The translations under genes were made by a program, and so were the position numbers. Positions 30,790 to 39,302 of a stretch of DNA of 64,000 bases are shown here, one piece after another. Below the pieces are notes generated by a model, which saw only the letters and a program-made list of their open reading frames with translations, was not told where the DNA came from and searched no databases. Position 1 is the first letter of the stretch; every line of letters begins with the position of its first letter. Origin of the DNA: Chelativorans sp. AA-79 (GTDB taxonomy: Bacteria > Pseudomonadota > Alphaproteobacteria > Rhizobiales > Rhizobiaceae). The stretch is taken from assembly GCF_029457495.1 (NCBI RefSeq), contig NZ_CP120361.1:992001-1056000 (forward strand), written 5' to 3'.

Positions 30790-31858
30790 GGTGGACGTCA
30801 CCGGCCGGGCGGGCAGCTTCGCCATCTCCGCGCAATTCCGCGCGGCGCCCGGCGTCACGGCACTCTTCGGCCGATCCGGCGCCGGCAAGAGCACGATCCT
30901 GAAGATGATCGCCGGTACGGCCAGGCCCGAGACAGGGCGAATCTCCGCGGGCGGGCGGGTGTTTTTCGACAGCGAAAAGCGAATCAACCTGCCGCCGCGT
31001 GCCCGGGGGATCGGTTTCGTGTTCCAGGAAGGGCGGCTTTTCCCACATCTTTCGGTGCGCCGGAACCTCACTTACGCGCGCTGGGCCGGCGGGCGCGCGG
31101 GCCCGCGGGCCTTGGAGGAGGTTGCGGCGCTTCTCGGGCTGGAGGAACATCTGGAGCGCCATCCCGGCACGCTCTCCGGCGGGGAGCGGCAGCGGGTTGC
31201 GATCGGGCGCGCTCTGCTGGCCGATCCGCAGATACTGCTGATGGACGAGCCGCTTTCTTCGCTCGACCGCGAGAGGAGGGTGGAGATCCTCCCTTATCTG
31301 GAAGCGATCGCCAACGAGGCGCGTATCCCCGTGCTCTATGTCAGCCATGATACCGGCGAGGTTGCGCGGCTCGCCGATCAGGTGGTGGCGATCGATGAGG
31401 GACGGGTGCGGGCGGCGGGCACCGCGGCGGAGATCCTCGGCCATTCCACCGGCGAAGAAGATCGGGGCCTGTCCATCTTGGAGGGGCAGGTGACAGATGT
31501 CGATCTAAACTACGAGACAGTGACGGTGGAGACAGGCGGCGGGACGATCGAACTCTCCGCACGCGACCTGCCGGCCGGGAGCCGCGTCCGGCTTCGACTT
31601 GGCGCGGCGGACGTGGCGATCGCGACCACGCCGCATGAGGGGCTTTCCATCCGGAACCAGCTGTGGTGCACGGTCCAAGCGGTGGAACGGCGCGGGAATT
31701 CCGCGGAGGTGAGGCTTGCCTTCGGGGGCGAGCGGATCACCGCCCACATTACGGCCAAATCGGCCGATGCGCTGGGCCTTGCTCCGGGCATGCGGGTCGT
31801 GGCGCTGATCAAGGCGGTATCCGTGGAGAGGGCGCGGCTGCTGCCGCGACAACCCTGA
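30776..31858 (+). CDS. modC: Molybdate ABC transporter ATPase
   Basis: ATPase energising molybdate uptake, 360 residues. Walker A is FGRSGAGKST, the signature is LSGGERQRVAIG and Walker B is ILLMDEPLSSLD. A C-terminal TOBE/mop domain from about residue 285 (RGNSAEVRLAFGGERITAHI) can bind oxyanions and regulate transport. ATG 30776 lies inside the end of modB; the frame is open back to 30647 but that part is modB in another frame. Confidence 0.95.
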   Translation: MAALEVDVTGRAGSFAISAQFRAAPGVTALFGRSGAGKSTILKMIAGTARPETGRISAGGRVFFDSEKRINLPPRARGIGFVFQEGRLFPHLSVRRNLTYARWAGGRAGPRALEEVAALLGLEEHLERHPGTLSGGERQRVAIGRALLADPQILLMDEPLSSLDRERRVEILPYLEAIANEARIPVLYVSHDTGEVARLADQVVAIDEGRVRAAGTAAEILGHSTGEEDRGLSILEGQVTDVDLNYETVTVETGGGTIELSARDLPAGSRVRLRLGAADVAIATTPHEGLSIRNQLWCTVQAVERRGNSAEVRLAFGGERITAHITAKSADALGLAPGMRVVALIKAVSVERARLLPRQP

Positions 31859-31986
31859 ATGCGTATGGCGGGCAAGGCGTTGCGGAAATTCCCGCCTGGA
31901 TTGCGGCGATTAACCGGCTCTTAGGAAAGCAGGTGCATCATGGATCATGTCGAATCGGCTTTCCTCCTCCCAAGCGGGTTCGAATC

Positions 31987-32008
31987 GGGGCGGCCGCAGT
32001 GCCGCCCC
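31987..32008. terminator. Hairpin between convergent modC and ABM genes
   Basis: GGGGCGG and CCGCCCC form a seven-base G/C stem with an eight-base loop, followed on the plus strand by AACTGCTTTTCC. It sits between two convergent stops and is a reasonable terminator, mainly for modC. Confidence 0.45.
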
Positions 32009-32023
32009 AACTGCTTTTCCGCT

Positions 32024-32359
32024 TCAGATTTCCAGTCTCTTGTAGTCCGCGATATCAGCCTTGATGCCGAGGCGCGACATCAGCTCGCGCCGGTCGAACC
32101 CCGCTTCGGCGTGCATCCGGGCGACGGCTGCGCGGGCGTTCTCCATCACTTCGGGGCTCGTCCACTCGACGAGGGTCACGAAATTGTATTCGCCGGGTCC
32201 CGACTGTTGCTCCAGGATGAAATCCTGCACGAACCCTTCCTGCTTGCGCAGGAGCGCATGGGTCTGTGCGACCCGTCCGAGGAACTCTTCGCGCCCGTGG
32301 CCGGGCACGACGAACTTGTCGACGCGGTAATAGGGTTGGCTTTCCGTGATGCCGCTCAT
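32024..32359 (-). CDS. Antibiotic biosynthesis monooxygenase (ABM)-domain protein
   Basis: A 111-residue single-domain protein with the ferredoxin-like ABM fold pattern: YRVDKFVVPG strand, central FVQDFILEQQ and NFVTLVEWTS strands. AGGAG lies six bases before ATG 32359. ABM proteins act as small oxygenases or heme/quinone-related enzymes, and the reaction cannot be given here. It follows the aminotransferase gene in the same direction after 104 bases. Confidence 0.8.
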   Translation of the reverse strand: MSGITESQPYYRVDKFVVPGHGREEFLGRVAQTHALLRKQEGFVQDFILEQQSGPGEYNFVTLVEWTSPEVMENARAAVARMHAEAGFDRRELMSRLGIKADIADYKRLEI

Positions 32360-32463
32360 TTCGCTCTCCTTTGCCGGGGACGCCCGCCGTCCTCTCTTCA
32401 GGACGGGTTGTGCGGCCTCAACCAAAGTTGAGGTCAAGCGATTTTTCCGAGCGGATGGCGCCG

Positions 32464-33642
32464 CTACCCTTCGTTCCCGGCCAGGAAATCGCCGACGCGA
32501 TCGATTGCACGCAGGATGTTCTCCTCCGAATTGGCGTAGGAGAGGCGGACATAGCCTTCGCCGAGGATGCCGAAATCCGGCCCGCCGATCAGCGCCACGC
32601 CGGCTTCCTCCAGGAGGGCGCTGGCCAGTTCCTTGGCTTTCCAGCCCGTGCCGCCGATGTTGGGGAAGGCGTAGAAGGCGCCTTTGGGCGTCCGGCAACT
32701 GATGCCGGGCAGGCCGTTCAGGCCCTCGACCACCAGCCGGCGGCGCGAGTCGAAGGCGCGCATCATCTTCTCCACGTCGTCCTGCGGGCCGTCGATGGCG
32801 GCGATGCCGGCATATTGCGCCGGCGCGTTGACGCAGGACCAGCAGTTGACCGCAAGCTTGCGCACAAGACCGTAAAGCTTGTCCGGCCATATGGACCAGC
32901 CGAGGCGCCAGCCGGTCATGGCCCAGGTCTTTGACCAGCCATTGAGCACGATCAGGCGGTCGCGGATCTCCGGGAAAATGAGCAGCGAGGTGGCGCTTTC
33001 GCCGTCATAGGTCATGACGTCGTAGATCTCGTCGGAGAGGATCGCGACCTGAGGATGCGCCTCAAGCCCCTTCACCAGCCTGGCGATCTCCTCGCGCGGC
33101 GTGACGCCGCCGGTGGGATTGGCCGGCGAGTTGAGGATCAGGAGCCGCGTCTTCGGCGTGATGAGCGACAGCGTCTCCTCGGCCGAGAAGGCGAAGCCGT
33201 TCTCCTCCCGGATCGGCACCGGCACGGGCGTCGCTCCGGTGAACTCGATCATGGAGCGGTAGATGGGAAAGCCCGGATCGGGATAGAGAATCTCCACGCC
33301 CGGCTCGCCGAACATCATTATGGCCGCGAACATGGTGGGCTTGCCGCCCGGCAGGATCATGATGTTGTCCGGCGAGACCTCCACGCCCGTCATGGCGAGC
33401 GTGCGGCGCGCCACCGCCTCGCGGGCGGGCAGGATGCCCGTTGCCGGCGTGTAGCCGTGCTGGCCGTCGCGCAGCGCCTTCACGGCTGCTTCCACGATGT
33501 GCTCAGGCGTGCGGAAGTCGGGCTGGCCGATGCCGAGATTGATGATGTCGCGCCCCTGATGCGCGAGTTCCGTCGCCCGCGCCAGCACGGCGAAGGCGTT
33601 CTCCTCGCCTATTCGGTCGAAGGCGGCCACGGTTTGGAGCAT
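32464..33642 (-). CDS. PLP-dependent class I/II aminotransferase (aspartate aminotransferase-like)
   Basis: A 392-residue fold-I aminotransferase. The PLP lysine is in LNGWSKTWAMTGWRLG, the PLP-ring/substrate region NSPANPTGG and DEIYD are intact, and the C-terminal Arg is in GYVRLSYAN. ATG 33642 begins MLQTVAAFDRIGEE; the open frame continues far upstream but that part reads across the GNAT gene on the other strand. The substrate amino acid cannot be read from the sequence. Confidence 0.9.
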   Translation of the reverse strand: MLQTVAAFDRIGEENAFAVLARATELAHQGRDIINLGIGQPDFRTPEHIVEAAVKALRDGQHGYTPATGILPAREAVARRTLAMTGVEVSPDNIMILPGGKPTMFAAIMMFGEPGVEILYPDPGFPIYRSMIEFTGATPVPVPIREENGFAFSAEETLSLITPKTRLLILNSPANPTGGVTPREEIARLVKGLEAHPQVAILSDEIYDVMTYDGESATSLLIFPEIRDRLIVLNGWSKTWAMTGWRLGWSIWPDKLYGLVRKLAVNCWSCVNAPAQYAGIAAIDGPQDDVEKMMRAFDSRRRLVVEGLNGLPGISCRTPKGAFYAFPNIGGTGWKAKELASALLEEAGVALIGGPDFGILGEGYVRLSYANSEENILRAIDRVGDFLAGNEG

Positions 33643-33723
33643 GTCGGGAGTTCCATCTGGTTCTGTCGCGTCAAGGGCGCTTTTGTGAAGCTTCGCGGAG
33701 AAAACGTCAATTGAGGGAAGCCC

Positions 33724-34416
33724 GTGAAAGACCTTGCGAACTGGACTGCGCGCCCCGCGCCCGAGCGTGCTCCGCTCAATGGACGCTATGTGCGGCTGGA
33801 GCCGCTCGACCCCGCCGCCCATGGCGACGGGCTTCTCGCAGTCTCCAGCGTGCCGGATGCGGGAGAGCGCTTCCGCTATCTGGGCGATTATCCGCCCGAA
33901 AACAGGGCGGCGTTCCAGCCGTGGCTGGACAAGGTTTCGGCGAGCCACGATCCGCTCTTCTTCGCGGTCATCGACAAAGCGAAGGGGGAAATCGGCGGGC
34001 GGCAGGCACTGATGCGCATCGATGCGGCGAACGGGGTGGCCGAAATCGGCAACATCTATTGGGGGCCGGGGGTGGCGAGGACGAGGCTTGCCACCGAGGC
34101 GCTCTTCCTTTTCGCGCGGCATGTCCTCGACGATCTCGGCTATCGCCGGTTCGAATGGAAGTGCAACGACCGGAACGAGCCTTCCAAGCGCGCAGCTCTT
34201 CGCTTTGGCTTCCGCTTCGAGGGGATTTTCCGCCAGCACATGGTGGTAAAGGGCGAAAACCGCGATACGGCGTGGTATGCCATACTCGATCACGAATGGC
34301 CGTCAATTCGCCGCGCCATGGAACGCTGGCTCGAACCGGAGAATTTCGATAGCAGCGGACGGCAGATAAAACGGCTCGAGATTTTCAGGGAAGAAGCGCG
34401 TGGCGATCAGCTTTAG
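33724..34416 (+). CDS. GNAT-family N-acetyltransferase (RimJ/RimL type)
   Basis: A 230-residue acetyltransferase of the Acetyltransf_3 type: the acetyl-CoA-binding region TRLATEALFLFARHVLDDLGYRR is in place, and EWKCNDRNEPSKRAALRFGF is a typical late motif of RimJ/L-like proteins. It starts at GTG 33724 after GAGGGAAG. It is transcribed divergently from the aminotransferase gene with an 81-base gap. The target (protein N-terminus or small amine) is unknown. Confidence 0.85.
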   Translation: MKDLANWTARPAPERAPLNGRYVRLEPLDPAAHGDGLLAVSSVPDAGERFRYLGDYPPENRAAFQPWLDKVSASHDPLFFAVIDKAKGEIGGRQALMRIDAANGVAEIGNIYWGPGVARTRLATEALFLFARHVLDDLGYRRFEWKCNDRNEPSKRAALRFGFRFEGIFRQHMVVKGENRDTAWYAILDHEWPSIRRAMERWLEPENFDSSGRQIKRLEIFREEARGDQL

Positions 34417-34470
34417 ACAGGACGGGGCCGGACCAAACGGCGCAGACATCCGCGACGCGGGCAGGTTCTC

Positions 34471-34674
34471 GTGATGGAGAATCGCGGGCCCATCATCGCC
34501 GCCGCGCTCATCCTGCTCGGCTTCGGCGTCGTCGGCTTCCTGATGCCGCGGCTGATGCTTTGGGTGGGCGATATCTCGACCCTTGCCGCGGCACTTCTGG
34601 CCGCGACCTTCGTGGCGGCATTCTTCCTGGTCTTCTGGTTCAGGGCGCGCAGCCAGCGGCGCAAGGAGAAGTAG
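34471..34674 (+). CDS. Small two-helix membrane protein, hypothetical
   Basis: A 67-residue protein (GTG 34471 or the next codon ATG 34474) with two hydrophobic helices (PIIAAALILLGFGVVGFLM and AALLAATFVAAFFLVFWF) and a basic tail RARSQRRKEK. It follows the GNAT gene by 54 bases and overlaps the end of the opposite-strand GNAT gene by 35 bases. The regular helix-loop-helix-basic tail pattern makes a real gene likely, but no function can be named. Confidence 0.6.
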   Translation: MMENRGPIIAAALILLGFGVVGFLMPRLMLWVGDISTLAAALLAATFVAAFFLVFWFRARSQRRKEK

Positions 34675-35257
34675 CCGCGGGGGAGGAGGACACTCTTCTT
34701 CCCGTGGCCTCCAGCGCTCCGTGTGCGCCCTCGAGGGCGCCGCCGGCGAGTTCAAGCGCCAGGAAGCGCTCCTTTTCGTAGGGGCCGGGCATGGCGAGCC
34801 GGTCGGTCTTCTCCGCCGAGAAGCCGAAGCGCGCATAATAGGGCGCATCGCCCATGAGCAGGATGGCGCGGTGGCCCAGGCGCGTGGCTTCCGCTATGGC
34901 GTGCCGCATGAGGGCTTTGCCAATCCCCGCGCCTTTCAGCGTGGGCTCCACTGCGAGCGGCCCGAGCAGCAGCGCAGGCGCTCCAGCGTGACCGAGCCGG
35001 ACATCCCAGAGGCGCAGCGTGCCCAGGAGCGCGCCATCGGCCCCGCGGGCGGAGAAGGCAAGACCTTCGGCCGGCAACCGGCCGCGGCGCAGCTTTTCCG
35101 AAGTCTTGCGCCGGCGCTTTGCGCCCATGGCGCGATCGAGCAGCGCCTCGCGCGCGGCGATATCGGCGGGCGTCTCGGGCGCGATGGAGTAGCCGAGCGC
35201 GTCGCCCTGGGCAGCGAAATCACCGATCCGGGCGGTTTCGATGGCGTGCTGGGACAT
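34640..35257 (-). CDS. GNAT-family N-acetyltransferase
   Basis: A 205-residue acetyltransferase of the Acetyltransf_1/YhbS type: LLLGPLAVEPTLKGAGIGKALM is the acetyl-CoA loop and APYYARFGFSAEK is the late YxxxGF motif. AAGGA precedes ATG 35257. It lies directly downstream of the ornithine decarboxylase gene in the same direction, with a 145-base gap. Association of GNATs with ODC genes could indicate polyamine acetylation, which is only a hypothesis. Confidence 0.85.
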   Translation of the reverse strand: MSQHAIETARIGDFAAQGDALGYSIAPETPADIAAREALLDRAMGAKRRRKTSEKLRRGRLPAEGLAFSARGADGALLGTLRLWDVRLGHAGAPALLLGPLAVEPTLKGAGIGKALMRHAIAEATRLGHRAILLMGDAPYYARFGFSAEKTDRLAMPGPYEKERFLALELAGGALEGAHGALEATGRRVSSSPAATSPCAAGCAP

Positions 35258-35402
35258 GGCCCCGATCCTTCACAAGCGGTTTTTCGACAAGGGAGCCGCC
35301 GCGGGCGGGATCCGCCCACGGCGGCCGATCCGAGAGGTTTTCCGTCCTCTCTTCGGCTGCTTCTGGCAATGCCGGGATGATTTCCGCCCGGCTGCAAATG
35401 CC

Positions 35403-36536
35403 CTAGATCACATAGGATCGGAGCGGCTCGAAACCGTTGAAGGCAACCGAGGCGTAGGTCGTCGTATAGGCGCCCGTCCCCTCGATCAGCACCTCGTCAC
35501 CGATGGTCAGCGAGATGGGGAGGGGATAGGGCGTCTTCTCGTAGAGCACGTCGGCCGAGTCGCAGGTGGGGCCGGCGAGCACGCAGGGCGTGGTGTCGCC
35601 GCCATCATGCCGGGTGACCAGCGGGTAGCGGATCGCCTCGTCCATCGTCTCGGCCAGGCCGCCGAACTTGCCGATGTCGAGATAGACCCAGCGCACATCG
35701 TCGTTGTCAGCCTTCTTGGAGATCAGCACGACCTCAGACTTGATGACGCCGGCATTGCCGACCATGCCGCGGCCAGGCTCGATGATCGTCTCCGGCAGGC
35801 GGTTGCCGAAATGCTTCCTGAGCGCGGAGAAAATCGCCTGGCCATAGGCCTGCGCCCGCGGCACATCGCGCAGGTAACGCGTCGGGAACCCGCCGCCCAT
35901 ATTGACCATCTTGAGCGTAATGCCTTCCTCGGCCAATGCCTGGAACACCGTGCGCGCGTCGTTCAGCGCGCGATCCCAGGCGGAAAGGTCCGTCTGCTGG
36001 GAACCGACATGGAAGGAGACGCCATAGGGATCGAGGCCGAGCCGCTTCGCTTGGCGCAGCACCTCGACGGCCATGGCCGGCACGCAGCCGAACTTGCGCG
36101 AGAGCGGCCATTCCGCACCCGCACCGTCCGTCAGCACGCGGCAGAAAACGCGCGAACCGGGAGCGGCACGCGAAACCTTCTCCACTTCCTCGATGCAGTC
36201 CACGGCGAAGAGGCGGATGCCGAGATCGTAGGCGCGCGCGATGTCGCGCTCCTTCTTGATCGTGTTGCCGTAGGAGATGCGGTCGGGCGTTGCACCGGCA
36301 TCGAGCGCCATCTCGATCTCGGCGACCGAGGCCGTATCGAAGGAGGAGCCGAGCGTGCTCAGAAGCCGCAGGATTTCCGGCGCGGGATTGGCCTTCACGG
36401 CGTAGAAAATCCGCGAATCGGGCAGAGCCCGCTCGAAAGCGGTGTAGTTTTCGCGCACGACGTCGAGGTCCACGACAAGGCAGGGGCCGTCGGGTCGTCG
36501 CGTGGCGAGAAAATCGAGGATGCGCTGGGTGGCCAT
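35403..36536 (-). CDS. Ornithine (lysine/ornithine) decarboxylase, fold-III PLP type
   Basis: Decarboxylates ornithine to putrescine. The 377-residue alanine-racemase-fold enzyme has the PLP lysine Lys48 in FYAVKANP, the PLP-phosphate loop NMGGGFP, EPGRGMVGNAG, and the active-site cysteine in GPTCDSADVL, all intact. The preferred start is the second of two ATGs (36536), five bases after GGAGGGA. It lies behind a ~430-base structured leader matching the speF RNA situation in Rhizobiales. Putrescine from this enzyme feeds the homospermidine synthase encoded at 17.1-18.5 kb. Activity on lysine cannot be excluded. Confidence 0.92.
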   Translation of the reverse strand: MATQRILDFLATRRPDGPCLVVDLDVVRENYTAFERALPDSRIFYAVKANPAPEILRLLSTLGSSFDTASVAEIEMALDAGATPDRISYGNTIKKERDIARAYDLGIRLFAVDCIEEVEKVSRAAPGSRVFCRVLTDGAGAEWPLSRKFGCVPAMAVEVLRQAKRLGLDPYGVSFHVGSQQTDLSAWDRALNDARTVFQALAEEGITLKMVNMGGGFPTRYLRDVPRAQAYGQAIFSALRKHFGNRLPETIIEPGRGMVGNAGVIKSEVVLISKKADNDDVRWVYLDIGKFGGLAETMDEAIRYPLVTRHDGGDTTPCVLAGPTCDSADVLYEKTPYPLPISLTIGDEVLIEGTGAYTTTYASVAFNGFEPLRSYVI

Positions 36537-36966
36537 CATTCCCTCCGTCGGCGGCCGGTGCCGCCAAAGAAAAGCTCAAGGTCTGCGGGCATGCCTGCCC
36601 GCGGTGGACAAAGGATGCGCCCCAACGCGATCCACGGCCGGAGGGTGGAAATCACCGGAAACCGTCGACGCGCCTGGCGCATTTCGATGAGCTTCCGCCC
36701 GCAAGGCGAATGCTCGCTTTGTCTGCCTCAGCTTTGGATGGGAAATCCCTCCGCACTGCCGGCAATGAAGGTGTGCCTCTTCAGTAACCCCGGTCTTTGG
36801 ACAACCGGCAGACACCAGAAAGGCCCGCACCGTCGTTGCTTCAAGATGTCCTCGATCTTCGGTTGGCCGTAAGATCGACTGGAGCGGTTAGGTCCAGGTA
36901 CCGTACCGGTTTCCTCGCCATTCCGAGGCCCGGCGGACACCCACAGGCACGTGCGACTTTGGGCAA
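36537..36966 (-). ncRNA. Long structured 5' leader of the ornithine decarboxylase gene, candidate speF RNA
   Basis: Between a promoter-like site at 36973-37000 and the start codon lie about 430 bases without a gene but with many local hairpins on the coding strand: CGATCTT/AAGATCG at 36852-36876, CCGGT/ACCGG near 36790-36808, CGCC/GGCG near 36697-36708, a perfect seven-base stem with four-base loop at 36585-36602 (GCGGGCA/TGCCCGC), and GGCGG/CCGCC at 36550-36566 next to the ribosome-binding site. Rfam's speF leader is described upstream of ornithine decarboxylase genes in alphaproteobacteria, with a similar length. Identity is inferred from context and structure, not from an alignment. Confidence 0.6.
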
Positions 36967-36972
36967 GCGGCG

Positions 36973-37000
36973 ATATAAGAAAGTCCACTGTCACAATCAA
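36973..37000 (-). promoter_or_regulatory. Sigma-70-type promoter for the ornithine decarboxylase leader
   Basis: On the minus strand TTGATT and TTATAT are separated by 16 bases, placing a transcript start near 36965. The resulting leader of about 430 bases fits the structured stretch below. Confidence 0.45.
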
Positions 37001-37122
37001 TGCAAAAGTTGCCCGCGCTTGAAAAATAAATCGCATGCGTCGATTGTCGGCCGGACGTAGGGTCAGGTCGATTTGATCGACTGAACAAAACGGGCCGGAC
37101 CCCGGTGCAAAGGAGCTTTGAA

Positions 37123-38310
37123 ATGATGGGGACACGGGACACGCTGAATGCCTTTCTGGACTATCCCGACGTGCCGGTGCCCTCTTCGGTCACAGGCCTG
37201 CTCAGGGGCCTCTCCTTCGGCGTGAAGGACATCTACGATGTGGCGGGCTATCCCACGGGTTGCGGAAACCCGCAGAAGGAGGCGGAGGCCGCACCTGCCG
37301 CAAGCACCGCGCCTGCCCTGCAGGTTCTGCTCGACGCCGGAGCGCAGTTCGCCGGCAAGACGCAGACGGACGAGCTTGCCTTTTCCATGATGGGCATGAA
37401 CACGCATTTTCCCCCGCCGGTGAACCCGCGGGCGCGCGAAAGGGTGACCGGCGGATCCTCGTCCGGCTCGGCGGCGGCGGTGGCCGGTGGGCTCGTCGAT
37501 TTCGCGATCGGGTCCGACACCAACGGTTCCGTGCGCATTCCGGCATCCTTCTGCGGGCTCATCGGCCTCAGGACCACCCACGGCCGAATCGGCATGGAGG
37601 GGACTATGCCGCTTGCACCCTCCTTCGACACGTTCGGATGGTTCGCACGCGATATCGCCACCTACCAGGCGGTGGGCGAGGTGCTGCTGGGGGAGGATAC
37701 GCATCGCGAGACCCTGCGCATCCCGGTGCGGATCGCGGAACTGGAGGCGCGGTTTTTCGGCGACTCGGAGCGCGAGGCCTATGCCGGCATGCTTGGGCGC
37801 GTGCTCGATCATTTCGAGCGTTCGGCGGGCTTTCTCGCCCTGCCTGGGGATCTGGACGAGCTTTACGAGCGCTTCCGGCAGATACAGGCTCACGAAGCCT
37901 GGCGGGCCCATGCCGCCTTCCTGTCGCAAAAGGACCGCGGGCTCGGCCCCGGGGTCAAGGAGCGTTTCGCCTACGGCCGGTCGATCAGCGAGACGACCGT
38001 CGAGGAAGCGCGGCGACGGCGGCGCGACTTCCGCGCGGACGTCTCGGCCCTCATGAACGCCGACATGGTCGTCGTCATGCCGACCCAGCCTTCCGCCGCG
38101 CCGCTCAAGATCGCCACCCAGGAGGAGCAGGAAAGCTATCGCCAGAAGGGGCTCGCGCTCACCTCGATCGCCGGCCTGCTCGGCTGGCCGCAGATCACCA
38201 TTCCGCTGGGCGAGGTGCATGGCGCTCCCTTCGGCATCTCGCTGCTCGGCCCGGCCGGCAGCGACTGCCAGCTCATCCGGCTTGCCGCAGACATCCTTTC
38301 CGGTTCCTGA
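37123..38310 (+). CDS. Amidase (amidase-signature family)
   Basis: A 395-residue amidase-signature enzyme hydrolysing a C-N amide bond. The Ser-cisSer-Lys triad is visible: Lys in SFGVKDIYDVAG, Ser residues in the glycine-rich GGSSSGSAAAVAGG and SDTNGSVRIPAS. AGGAG lies before ATG 37123. The LysR regulator begins 18 bases downstream in the same direction and may be cotranscribed. The substrate is unknown. The short length is in line with AtzF/indole-acetamide-type small amidases. Confidence 0.9.
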   Translation: MMGTRDTLNAFLDYPDVPVPSSVTGLLRGLSFGVKDIYDVAGYPTGCGNPQKEAEAAPAASTAPALQVLLDAGAQFAGKTQTDELAFSMMGMNTHFPPPVNPRARERVTGGSSSGSAAAVAGGLVDFAIGSDTNGSVRIPASFCGLIGLRTTHGRIGMEGTMPLAPSFDTFGWFARDIATYQAVGEVLLGEDTHRETLRIPVRIAELEARFFGDSEREAYAGMLGRVLDHFERSAGFLALPGDLDELYERFRQIQAHEAWRAHAAFLSQKDRGLGPGVKERFAYGRSISETTVEEARRRRRDFRADVSALMNADMVVVMPTQPSAAPLKIATQEEQESYRQKGLALTSIAGLLGWPQITIPLGEVHGAPFGISLLGPAGSDCQLIRLAADILSGS

Positions 38311-38328
38311 GCCCGTCAGGACCCCGGC

Positions 38329-39237
38329 ATGGACACGCTCACCCGCATGCGCGCTTTCATCCAGGTGGTGGATGCGGAGGGTTTTTCCGCAGCGGCGCGA
38401 AAAGCCGGCCGGTCGAAGGCGCTGCTTTCGAAATATGTGCGCGAGCTGGAGGACGAACTGGGCGCGCTGCTGCTCAATCGCACCACGCGCAAATTCTCCC
38501 TCACGGAGGCGGGCCAGAGCTATTATCAGAGGGCGGTGGAGCTCGTGCGCGAGATCGACGCCCTTTCCGAGTCGGTGCGTGAATCGGCAAGCGATATCCG
38601 CGGGCGAATCAAATTGTCGGCGTCGCGCACCTTCGCGGATGCTCCGATCGGCCAGTCGTTCATCGATTTCGCCGTCGCCCATCCTGATATCGTGCTCGAC
38701 ATCCATCTCGACGACCGCTTCGTCGACCTGGTCGAGGAGGGGTTCGACCTTGCGATCCGAATCACGAAGCTCGACGATTCCTCGCTCATCGCACGGCGGC
38801 TGCTGCCTTTCCGGCTGCCACTTTTCGCCTCTCCGGGGCTGATCGAGAAGTACGGTCGTCCGAAGCACCCGCGCGAGTTGCAGGGCCTGCCCTGCATTGT
38901 CGACACAAACGGTCGCTTTCGCCACAACTGGCCGTTCCAGGAGGGCGGTACGCCCTTTACCGTGGCGGTTTCCGGCCGCATCGAGGCAAACAGCCCGCTT
39001 GCCGTGCGCGCGGCGGCGGTGGCCGGCATCGGCTTCGCCTTCGTGCCGGATTTCATCGCCCTGCCGGAGGTGAGGGCGGGGCGGCTGGTCACCGTTCTCG
39101 ACGACTTCATCACTGACGGGGCCGGCATTTTCGTCGTCTATCCGCATCGGCGCTACCTGCCTGCAAAGGTGCGTGCGCTGGTCGATTTTCTGGCACAGTG
39201 GCTGAAGGACAATCCTGGGTCCGAGACACATTCTTGA
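38329..39237 (+). CDS. LysR-family transcriptional regulator
   Basis: A 302-residue regulator with an N-terminal winged HTH (MRAFIQVVDAEGFSAAARKAG; KALLSKYVRELEDELGALL) and a C-terminal periplasmic-binding-like effector domain starting about residue 90. AGGA precedes ATG 38329. It follows the amidase gene directly; regulation of that gene is plausible. It is of the CrgA-like group by its RTTRKFSLTEAG segment. Confidence 0.9.
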   Translation: MDTLTRMRAFIQVVDAEGFSAAARKAGRSKALLSKYVRELEDELGALLLNRTTRKFSLTEAGQSYYQRAVELVREIDALSESVRESASDIRGRIKLSASRTFADAPIGQSFIDFAVAHPDIVLDIHLDDRFVDLVEEGFDLAIRITKLDDSSLIARRLLPFRLPLFASPGLIEKYGRPKHPRELQGLPCIVDTNGRFRHNWPFQEGGTPFTVAVSGRIEANSPLAVRAAAVAGIGFAFVPDFIALPEVRAGRLVTVLDDFITDGAGIFVVYPHRRYLPAKVRALVDFLAQWLKDNPGSETHS

Positions 39238-39302
39238 CCGGTCCCATTTTCGCCGGGTTCATGTTAGACAAGCCCACTCTTGAGAAGGAAGGGTTGCTCG
39301 GC

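Noticed and set aside
31971..31990. GGTTCGAATC, which looks like a tRNA T-arm
   Set aside because: The flanking bases do not form a T-stem, and no acceptor stem or anticodon arm can be built around it.
34640..34674. Overlap of the small membrane ORF and the opposite GNAT gene as evidence against one of them
   Set aside because: A 35-base convergent overlap is tolerable, and both proteins keep plausible ends; neither was dropped, although the small ORF has lower confidence.
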